Shown: one piece after another, positions 8,353-15,438 of the stretch
Position numbering within the stretch: position 1 is the first letter of the stretch
How the letters are laid out: every line of letters starts with the position of its first letter
NCBI GenBank assembly: GCA_046462535.1
Contig: JBKGVF010000020.1
Span: 124,001 to 188,000, forward strand
Length of the DNA: 64,000 nt
Source of the DNA: JAAZCI01 sp046462535
Lineage (GTDB): Bacteria; Pseudomonadota; Gammaproteobacteria; Cardiobacteriales; Wohlfahrtiimonadaceae
Direction: 5' to 3'
Position numbers and translations under genes: made by a program
Notes under the pieces: model-generated
What the model was told of the DNA's origin: nothing
The model's input: the letters and a program-made list of their open reading frames with translations, nothing else
Databases searched by the model: none

Positions 8353-9717
8353 ATGAGTAGTCATTGTAATATTCCCTACTGGTATCCAAAGCTATTTAAG
8401 CAGTATAAGCCTTTACTAGTTCAGCAAGAAGCTCTCTATCTTGCCCTAAGCGCAGGTGTTGACTCCAATCTACTTCTACACTGGCTTGCTTATTATAAAG
8501 ATGAGCTTCCCCCTATTACAACTATTCATGTAAACCATAATTGGCATGGTAAGGATGCTATTATCTGGGCAGAATTTGCTAAAGAGCGCGCAACTGTCTA
8601 TGGATTTCCCCACCTCCATTATGATATCTACTTTGAGCAGCATGAACCTAGAGGATGGGAAGCTGCGGGGCGAGAGGAGCGATATCGACTCTTTGCCGCT
8701 AGTATGAAGGAGGAGAGATCTCTACTGTTAACGGCACATCATCGTTCAGATCAGGCAGAAACCTTTTTTCAACGACTATTACGACGCTCTGGAGTGCGGG
8801 GTTTAGGAGCAATGCGACATCAGACAACCCTAACCTTTACACCCTACACCATCAATCTATTTCGCCCTCTTCTATCGATCTCTAAACGTGAGCTCTATCG
8901 AGCAGCTACTGCTCTCAATATCCCCTGGATGGAAGATTATACTAACCATGAAGTGGATCAACTCTCGCGCAATATTATTCGCAACGACCTCTTCCCTCGT
9001 ATTGCAAAACACTTCCCTTATTACGAAGAGGCCATCTATCAGTCAACTCTTCATCTACAAGAGAGCTACCAGCTTCTAACAGAGGTGGCTAAAGAAGATC
9101 TAGCAAAAATAGCCAAAAATACTCAAGAGACGACCCCCTCACTCAGCCGCTCCTCTCTACGCAAACTCTCATTACCGAGACAAAAAAACCTACTGCAATA
9201 CTGGTTAGCACAATACAATCTGCTATTAACACAAGAGCAGATTGGGGAGTTTTTCCGTACCTTTATCGAAGAGGAGCCCCCCCACACCACTCGATTCAGT
9301 ATCGGTGAGTATGAGCTACGCTACTATCGAGATTACATCTATCTTCTCCCTGCTAATCTTCCACAATACCCTCAACTCCAATGGCTTCCTGTAGCAGAAG
9401 GTGGACATGGATTAACCAAAACACAGATCAAACAGCTAAATTTACGCTTAATCCCAAGAGAAGCTGGAAGTCGCTTTCATCCCTTTGGAAGAAGACATAG
9501 CCAAAGCATAAAGAAGCTCTTACAAGAAGCAGATCTACCCCATTGGGAGCGTGAGCGATGCTATTTCTTGATCAATCAAAAAGCTACTGCTCACATTCCT
9601 AAAGATACGATTCTATGGGTTAACCACTTAGGATTTGATCAGCAGATTAATACTCTCTCTTATGAACCTGATACTCCTCTATATCAACCAGTATTAACCT
9701 GGAAAGAGCATCCATAA
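8353..9717 (+). CDS. tilS: tRNA(Ile)-lysidine synthetase
   Basis: A 454-residue TilS that converts C34 of tRNA-Ile(CAU) to lysidine using ATP and lysine. The N-type ATP-pyrophosphatase domain carries the PP-loop near residue 35, a TAHHRSDQAETFFQRLLR motif near 135, and RSGVRGLGAM. C-terminal TilS substrate-binding domains are present, with SRFHPFGR near residue 377. The PP-loop reads SAGVDS where most homologues have SGGxDS, so the second residue of the loop is Ala. Everything else looks intact and the gene is very likely essential. It may share a transcript with tamA 27 bases upstream, and a bidirectional terminator follows. Confidence 0.93.
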   Translation: MSSHCNIPYWYPKLFKQYKPLLVQQEALYLALSAGVDSNLLLHWLAYYKDELPPITTIHVNHNWHGKDAIIWAEFAKERATVYGFPHLHYDIYFEQHEPRGWEAAGREERYRLFAASMKEERSLLLTAHHRSDQAETFFQRLLRRSGVRGLGAMRHQTTLTFTPYTINLFRPLLSISKRELYRAATALNIPWMEDYTNHEVDQLSRNIIRNDLFPRIAKHFPYYEEAIYQSTLHLQESYQLLTEVAKEDLAKIAKNTQETTPSLSRSSLRKLSLPRQKNLLQYWLAQYNLLLTQEQIGEFFRTFIEEEPPHTTRFSIGEYELRYYRDYIYLLPANLPQYPQLQWLPVAEGGHGLTKTQIKQLNLRLIPREAGSRFHPFGRRHSQSIKKLLQEADLPHWERERCYFLINQKATAHIPKDTILWVNHLGFDQQINTLSYEPDTPLYQPVLTWKEHP

Positions 9718-9721
9718 ACAT

Positions 9722-9755
9722 AAAAAAGAGCTACATCTCTGTAGCTCTTCTCTTA
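9722..9755. terminator. Bidirectional terminator between tilS and aldB
   Basis: AGAGCTAC (9727-9734) and GTAGCTCT (9741-9748) form an eight-base stem with an ATCTCT loop. A-run on the left and T-rich bases on the right allow function on both strands. Confidence 0.8.
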
Positions 9756-9783
9756 TCTCTTAAACTCTAATTGGATCAGCTAT

Positions 9784-11274
9784 TTAATCCCAGAAGCCTG
9801 TCAGCTCTTCATTCATACTGATAAAGATATTCTTCTTCTGTGTATAGGCATCAAGAATCATTTTATGTGTTTCGCGACCAATTCCTGACTTCTTGTAACC
9901 ACCAAATGGAGCATGCGCAGGGAGTTCATTATAGGTATTAACCCACATTCTACCTGTTCTTACACCTTTAGCGACTCTGAGCGCACGATTAATATTCGCT
10001 GTCCATACTGCTCCACCTAAACCATATTCAGAGTTATTGGCGTAACGGATGACTTCCTCTTCTGTCTCAAAAGGAACCACCGCAACAACTGGGCCGAATA
10101 CCTCCTCCTGCTCGATGCGCATGCCAGGCTTTACATTGACAATCGCGGTTGGGCGTAAGAAGGCACCACACTCTTGAGCCCGCTCACCACCGGTTAAGAC
10201 TTCAGCTCCCTCACCTTTAGCAATCTCCACATAGCTCAAAATCTGCTTTAATTGCTTCTCATTAATTTGTGAGCCCATCTGAGTATTTGGATCAAGAGGA
10301 TCCCCGACTCGTACCTGCTCAAACTTCTCTTTTAGACGACGGGTAAACTCGTCATAAATTCCTTTCTGAATAAAGAGGCGTGATCCAGCGCTACACACCT
10401 GACCTTGGTTAAAGAGGATCGCCATCAATGCTCCATCAAGTGCCTTATCAATCTGAGCATCATCAAAGATGATATTGGCTGACTTACCTCCTAACTCTAA
10501 CGTTGCAGGAATTAGCTTATCTGCCGCAGCACGTGCTACGTTATAGCCAACCTCTGTTGAGCCGGTAAAGGCAAACTTACTAAATCCATCATGATTGAGA
10601 ATATACTCACCAGTCGTTGAGCCACCACCAGTTAGGATACTTACCACCCCTTTAGGAAGTACTTCATTTAATATACGTCCTAGCTCTAATAGAGTAATCG
10701 AAGTATCTCGTGATGGCTTAATAACTATACAGTTACCCGCCGCCAATGCAGGTGCAATCTTCCATGCTCCCATTAATAGTGGGAAGTTCCATGGAATAAT
10801 CTGCCCAACCACTCCAATCGGCTCACTTAAAACGATACTTAAGCTATTCTTATCAATTAAATTCGCTTCATCACTCTCGCCACGAATAACTCCAGCAAAA
10901 TATCGAAAGTGATCGATTGCTGCGGGAACATCTATCGCACGAGTTTCACGAATAGGCTTACCATTATCAAGTGTCTCTAAGGTTGCAAAGCGCTCCGCTT
11001 CTGCTTCCATACGGTCCGCAATCTCAAGGAGTAACATTGAACGCTCCTGAGGTGATGTTTGACTCCACTCCTCAAACGCTCTCCAGCCAGCTTTCACAGC
11101 CTCATCAACATCGGACTCTTCTGCAACTGCAATCTTTGTTAATAACTCTCCAGTTGCCGGATTATAGCTCTCAATTTGCTCTTTTTTGGCACCATCACGC
11201 CACTCTCCATCAATCAATAACTGATAGGATTCATTGGGTCTGAGTGCTTGATCAAGGTCTGCTAACTTTTTCAT
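9784..11274 (-). CDS. aldB: NAD(P)-dependent aldehyde dehydrogenase, AldB/ExaC-like
   Basis: A 496-residue aldehyde dehydrogenase oxidising an aldehyde to its acid. Seen in order: WNFPLLMGAWK cofactor/substrate motif near 155, FTGSTEVG near 233, the catalytic Glu in LELGGKSAN near 255, the nucleophile Cys in GQVCSAGSR near 290, and EEVFGPV near 390. The C-terminal GIGRETHKMILDAYTQ segment is characteristic of the AldB/ExaC acetaldehyde dehydrogenases. Acetaldehyde is therefore the best guess, but related betaine- and other aldehyde enzymes cannot be excluded. It is monocistronic with a 278-base AT-rich upstream region that carries an inverted repeat. Confidence 0.85.
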   Translation of the reverse strand: MKKLADLDQALRPNESYQLLIDGEWRDGAKKEQIESYNPATGELLTKIAVAEESDVDEAVKAGWRAFEEWSQTSPQERSMLLLEIADRMEAEAERFATLETLDNGKPIRETRAIDVPAAIDHFRYFAGVIRGESDEANLIDKNSLSIVLSEPIGVVGQIIPWNFPLLMGAWKIAPALAAGNCIVIKPSRDTSITLLELGRILNEVLPKGVVSILTGGGSTTGEYILNHDGFSKFAFTGSTEVGYNVARAAADKLIPATLELGGKSANIIFDDAQIDKALDGALMAILFNQGQVCSAGSRLFIQKGIYDEFTRRLKEKFEQVRVGDPLDPNTQMGSQINEKQLKQILSYVEIAKGEGAEVLTGGERAQECGAFLRPTAIVNVKPGMRIEQEEVFGPVVAVVPFETEEEVIRYANNSEYGLGGAVWTANINRALRVAKGVRTGRMWVNTYNELPAHAPFGGYKKSGIGRETHKMILDAYTQKKNIFISMNEELTGFWD

Positions 11275-11334
11275 AATATTCCCCTTTTACTCTTGGTAAG
11301 TTGGATTACAGTTTTGGCCAATTATTCTTAATAT

Positions 11335-11351
11335 ATTGATATTTAATCAAT
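11335..11351. promoter_or_regulatory. Inverted repeat upstream of the aldehyde dehydrogenase
   Basis: ATTGAT-ATTTA-ATCAAT, two six-base arms with a five-base spacer, about 60 bases upstream of the aldB-like start. It could be a dimeric regulator site. The surrounding DNA is very AT-rich, so chance cannot be excluded. Confidence 0.3.
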
Positions 11352-11515
11352 TATCTCTGCTAAAAAGAGCAGATGGCCTACTACAAAACATAACTGCTTT
11401 AGCCAGGAATAGCTAGGAAAAAGAGGGGAAATTAAGATTTTATTTAACTAAGATCGTAATTTTATCTTTTTATTATACTTTTTTCTTAAGTATACCTATA
11501 ATGAAGTGTTGTTGC

Positions 11516-11539
11516 GCTGAAGTTAAACTAAACTTCAGC
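11516..11539 (-). terminator. Hairpin downstream of uvrD
   Basis: GCTGAAGTT and AACTTCAGC form a nine-base stem 14 bases after the uvrD stop. Neither side has a good U run on the minus strand, so it is either a weak or Rho-assisted terminator or a 3'-end stabilising hairpin. Confidence 0.5.
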
Positions 11540-11552
11540 AGAGACTTTTAGC

Positions 11553-13772
11553 TTATAAAATTGTGAGTTTCGCATAACCGAGTACTAATACTTTTTTCCC
11601 TGCTGTAGCAAATTCTACTGCTACGCGAGCGCTTACCCCACTCCCTTCAAATCCTAAAATAACTCCTTCACCAAACTTAGGATGCTTTACCAGCTGCCCA
11701 ATCTTATAATCACCAAACCCACTAATGCCACTACCACTACGTCTAGAAGCTATCCCCTCCCTGCGCTGCTGTATATGTGTAGGTCGAATTTTTATTGCAG
11801 GCCCTCTATGCTCTAAAAGATGCTCTGGAATATCTAATAAGAAGCGTGAAGGACGAGCATAACGAGTCTTACCGTAAATCATTCGGCTTTCAGCTGAGGT
11901 GAGATAGAGTTTCTCTTCTGCCCGAGTAATACCAACATAAGCTAAACGCCGCTCCTCCTCTAAACGATCTGGATCGGTTGCAGATGCTTCACTAGGGAAG
12001 AGTCCCTCCTCCATCCCAACTAAATAAACCTCTGGAAACTCTAATCCCTTAGATGCATGTAGCGTCATCAACTGCACACTCTCCTCTCCTTCATCCGCTT
12101 GACCATCCGTTGAATCAAGTGTTGTCTGCAGTAGAAAAGCTTCTAACTGTTGCGCGCTGCTTAACTCCTCTATTCGCTCATGCTCTTCATCCAAAAATGC
12201 TAGCTCTGCATTATATTCATTAATAAAGTAATCAGCAGCAGTAACAAGCTCTGCTAAGTTTTCAATACGATCTTCACCTCGATTCATGGGTTCTTTTGCA
12301 TAATGAGGTTTTAAGCCACTCTCTTCGATCACATAAGTAAAAAATTCATCAAGGGGTGTTTTAGCTAACACCTCTTTAAAAGTATTAATCATCTCGACAT
12401 AGCGAAGTAAAACGTTATGAGCCCGGCGATTCAAACTTTGACTTTCAAGCATTAATTCAATTGCCGCCCAAAGGGAGAGTTGATGCTCTGCTGCAAAAGT
12501 GCGTACCTGCTCAATTGTTGCTGGCCCAATCCCTTTCGGTGGAACGGTCATACTTCGCTCTAAAGAGACATCATCATTAGGATTCACCAAAACCCGTAAA
12601 TAAGCTAAGATATCCTTGATTTCGGCCCGATCAAAGAAGCGTAATCCTCCATAAACACGATAAGGAACTTTATTACGAATTAAAAACTCTTCAAAGACAC
12701 GAGATTGTGCATTTGATCGATATAAAATAGCAATTTCTGAGGGTGCTCTCCTCCCCTCTCTAATCTCTTCTCTAATGCGTTCCACAACAAAACGCGCTTC
12801 ATCGTAACCATCCATTGCCCGATAGGTAGTAATAAGCTCAGCGGACTCATTATCAGTCCAAAGACGCTTATCTAAGCGGCCCTGATTCTTCTCTATAATA
12901 TGATTAGCAGCCTCCAAAATCGCCTTTGTTGAACGATAGTTCTGCTCTAATCGAATAGTTGTAGCAGCAGGAAAGTCGCGATCAAAGTTGAGGATATGCT
13001 CAATCTTTGCCCCCCGCCAACCATAAATAGATTGATCATCATCCCCAACGACAAAGATACGCTGATGTTTACCAGATAAAAGTTGTAACCAAGCATATTG
13101 AACGCTATTTGTATCTTGAAACTCATCAACCAAAATAAATTGAAATCGCTCCTGATAATGGGCTAATAAATCTTCATTCGTCCGCAAAGTCTCAAGACTT
13201 CTTAAAATAATTTCTGAAAAATCAACTAAAGCTGACTGTTCACAAAGTGCTTGATAGCGCTCGTAGAGATAGAGCATATTTTTTGAGTGTTGATCATAAA
13301 CCTCAATATGTTGAGGTCTGCGCCCCTCATCCTTATGCCCATTAATAAAGTTAGCCAACTCTCTTGGAGGATACGCCTTCTCATCAAACGACGCTGATCG
13401 GATAATCCGACGACACAGTCGTATCTGATCATCACTATCCATAATCTGAAAGTTTGAGGGGAGTTTAGCATCAGCAGCATGTAAACGTAAAAAGCGATGA
13501 CAAAGTGAGTGGAATGTCCCCAACCATAATCCCCGCAATGAGCCCTCAACCAGGCTCTCTAAGCGCACCTTCATCTCCAGCGCAGCTTTATTGGTAAACG
13601 TTACCGCTAATATTCCATGAGGTGCTACTTGATTATTCATTAACAACCAAGCAATGCGTGCAATAAGCACTCGAGTCTTTCCCGAGCCTGCTCCTGCTAA
13701 GACACGGACCGGTCCTAAAGGGGCGGTCACTGCTTCATATTGAGATGCGTTTAGATCGGATAAGTAGCTCAT
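11553..13772 (-). CDS. uvrD: DNA helicase II UvrD
   Basis: A 739-residue superfamily 1A 3'-5' helicase for nucleotide excision and mismatch repair. Motif I is AGAGSGKT near residue 28. Motif II is VDEFQDTN near 215, motif III DDQSIYGWRGA near 244, motif IV EQNYRS near 278, motif V LMTLHASKGLEF near 563 and motif VI AYVGITRAEEKLY near 607. The C-terminal tudor-like domain (HPKFGEGVILGFEG...RVAVEF) is the UvrD/PcrA type that binds RNA polymerase. It distinguishes this protein from Rep. Length is close to E. coli UvrD (720). There is no obvious ribosome site, and the upstream intergenic region is shared with the divergent thioesterase. Confidence 0.95.
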   Translation of the reverse strand: MSYLSDLNASQYEAVTAPLGPVRVLAGAGSGKTRVLIARIAWLLMNNQVAPHGILAVTFTNKAALEMKVRLESLVEGSLRGLWLGTFHSLCHRFLRLHAADAKLPSNFQIMDSDDQIRLCRRIIRSASFDEKAYPPRELANFINGHKDEGRRPQHIEVYDQHSKNMLYLYERYQALCEQSALVDFSEIILRSLETLRTNEDLLAHYQERFQFILVDEFQDTNSVQYAWLQLLSGKHQRIFVVGDDDQSIYGWRGAKIEHILNFDRDFPAATTIRLEQNYRSTKAILEAANHIIEKNQGRLDKRLWTDNESAELITTYRAMDGYDEARFVVERIREEIREGRRAPSEIAILYRSNAQSRVFEEFLIRNKVPYRVYGGLRFFDRAEIKDILAYLRVLVNPNDDVSLERSMTVPPKGIGPATIEQVRTFAAEHQLSLWAAIELMLESQSLNRRAHNVLLRYVEMINTFKEVLAKTPLDEFFTYVIEESGLKPHYAKEPMNRGEDRIENLAELVTAADYFINEYNAELAFLDEEHERIEELSSAQQLEAFLLQTTLDSTDGQADEGEESVQLMTLHASKGLEFPEVYLVGMEEGLFPSEASATDPDRLEEERRLAYVGITRAEEKLYLTSAESRMIYGKTRYARPSRFLLDIPEHLLEHRGPAIKIRPTHIQQRREGIASRRSGSGISGFGDYKIGQLVKHPKFGEGVILGFEGSGVSARVAVEFATAGKKVLVLGYAKLTIL

Positions 13773-13835
13773 AATCTGTTTTTATATATACCTAAAATAG
13801 AATTAATGGTAAAAAAGGGGTAGAATCCAAAGGGT

Positions 13836-13856
13836 AATTGAGATTAACGCTCAATT
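13836..13856. promoter_or_regulatory. Inverted repeat between uvrD and the thioesterase gene
   Basis: AATTGAG-ATTAACG-CTCAATT: perfect seven-base arms with a seven-base spacer, 56 bases before the thioesterase ATG and 64 bases before uvrD. It is a plausible operator. It does not match the LexA consensus (CTGT-N8-ACAG), so a simple SOS role for uvrD is not supported. Confidence 0.35.
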
Positions 13857-13911
13857 ATACCTAGAATCAATAATTATTCTGATAATAAATAACAAAAAAG
13901 GATGGAATAAT

Positions 13912-14373
13912 ATGAGTAACACAGTAACACCAAAGCGTGATTTAACCATGACGGTATTAATGACACCGGATATGGTCAACTTTTCTGGCAATATTCATGG
14001 CGGACATATTCTGCATCTTCTCGACCAAGTAGCTTATGCCTGTGCAAGCCAATATGCAGCCGCCTATGTCGTTACGCTTTCGGTTGATAAAGTTCTCTTT
14101 AAAGAGCCTGTCTATGTTGGTGAGCTACTTACGCTCAAGGCTAATGTCAACTATACTGGACGGACCTCTATGGAGATCGGTATTCGTGTGGAGGCTCAGG
14201 ATATTAAGACCCGTAAAGTTCGCCACACAAATAGCTGTTACTTTACTATGGTGGCAATTGGTGATGATAAAAAGCCCACCCCTGTTCCTCCACTAACTAT
14301 AGAAAATGAGCTTCAGCAACGACGCTATGATGAAGCAATTATCCGTCGCGAAAGCTCACTTAACTTACCGTAA
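13912..14373 (+). CDS. Acyl-CoA thioesterase, hotdog fold (YciA-like)
   Basis: A 153-residue single-hotdog thioesterase hydrolysing acyl-CoA. The catalytic region FSGNIHGGHILHLLDQVAYACA starts near residue 24, with the conserved Asn, His-Gly-Gly and Asp. VTLSVDKVLFKEPVYVGE near residue 54 and RTSMEIGIRVEA follow, as in the YciA/ACOT group. AAGGA is nine bases upstream of the ATG. It is a single gene between uvrD (divergent) and epmA (convergent). The preferred chain length cannot be told from sequence. Confidence 0.85.
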   Translation: MSNTVTPKRDLTMTVLMTPDMVNFSGNIHGGHILHLLDQVAYACASQYAAAYVVTLSVDKVLFKEPVYVGELLTLKANVNYTGRTSMEIGIRVEAQDIKTRKVRHTNSCYFTMVAIGDDKKPTPVPPLTIENELQQRRYDEAIIRRESSLNLP

Positions 14374-14408
14374 ATCACGCTAATTTAGCTAATTAATTTA
14401 TTTATTTT

Positions 14409-15356
14409 TTATGCCTCTTCGAAGGCAAATGGGATCACATCATTTATCTGAGTGATCCCTTTTTTTGCCATCAATAATCGATCAATACCAACGGCAACCC
14501 CACTACAAAAGGGTAGTTGATCAAGAGCCTCTAATAGCTTTTCATCAATCTTAACAGCTCTCTCTCGCTCCCTATTCTCCTTTAAAAAGCGTCGGCGCTG
14601 CTCTGCACTATCTGTCAACTCTTCATAACCATTAGCTAACTCTAATCCTTTCCAATACACCTCAAAACGCTTACCTACTCGATCGCCACTCTGATCCGTA
14701 ATAACAGTAGCTAAAGAAGCTTGCGATTCAGGGTAATGGTAGAGCAACGTGAGCTTCTCTTTTGTGAAAGCAGGCTCAATAAAGTAAGAGACTATCAGGT
14801 CAAGTAACTCATCTCGATCACTTAAGGGGGAAGAAAGTGTTACTCCTCTCTCTCTAATCCACTGATTCAAATAATCAACTGTTGAGGAGAAAGGGTCTAA
14901 ATTTAAATATCGTCGAAAGGCTTCTCGATAAGTATAGCGCTCAACCTCAAGAGATTCTTCAGCCAAATGACTGATTAATGCTACAACTTCATCCATCAAC
15001 TCTTCTAAAGAGTATCCAACTCGATACCACTCAAGTAGAGTAAATTCCGGATTATGTCGCGCACTTAACTCCCCATCTCGAAACACTTTTCCTAAGTAGT
15101 AACAAGAACCTAAACCCTCTGCCAAAAGCCGTTTCATATGGTACTCAGGTGATGTGATTAAGTAAGTTATTGCTCGATAAAGCCGACCAGGCCCATGATA
15201 ACGACTTTCAAAATTAAGCAAGGCCGGATCTGGATTACCAAATTGACTCATAATCGGCGTATCCACCTCTATAAGCCCCTGTCGATAGAAATATTCTCGG
15301 ATACTACGCAAAAAGAGAGCCCGCTCTTTTAATAACACTATTTTTTCACTCTTCAT
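14409..15356 (-). CDS. epmA: Elongation factor P beta-lysine ligase EpmA
   Basis: A 315-residue paralogue of class II lysyl-tRNA synthetase lacking the anticodon-binding domain. It attaches (R)-beta-lysine to elongation factor P. Class II motifs visible are FRDGELSARHNPEFTLLEWY near residue 97 and the C-terminal GVAVGIDRLLM near 289. Length is typical (E. coli EpmA is 325). The partner genes epmB and efp are not in this window, whereas true lysS is at 41 kb. The gene is last in the minus-strand run after fimV but separated from it by a strong terminator. Confidence 0.93.
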   Translation of the reverse strand: MKSEKIVLLKERALFLRSIREYFYRQGLIEVDTPIMSQFGNPDPALLNFESRYHGPGRLYRAITYLITSPEYHMKRLLAEGLGSCYYLGKVFRDGELSARHNPEFTLLEWYRVGYSLEELMDEVVALISHLAEESLEVERYTYREAFRRYLNLDPFSSTVDYLNQWIRERGVTLSSPLSDRDELLDLIVSYFIEPAFTKEKLTLLYHYPESQASLATVITDQSGDRVGKRFEVYWKGLELANGYEELTDSAEQRRRFLKENRERERAVKIDEKLLEALDQLPFCSGVAVGIDRLLMAKKGITQINDVIPFAFEEA

Positions 15357-15372
15357 AGATATACTCCTTCAC

Positions 15373-15403
15373 AAAAAATGCTTAGCCGTATTCGACTAAG
15401 CAT
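15373..15403 (-). terminator. fimV terminator
   Basis: ATGCTTAG and CTAAGCAT (15378-15385 and 15396-15403) pair over a ten-base loop. On the minus strand the stem is followed by six U. Confidence 0.8.
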
Positions 15404-15438
15404 CTTTCATTAATCATTATAACGATTTGAGCTAACCG

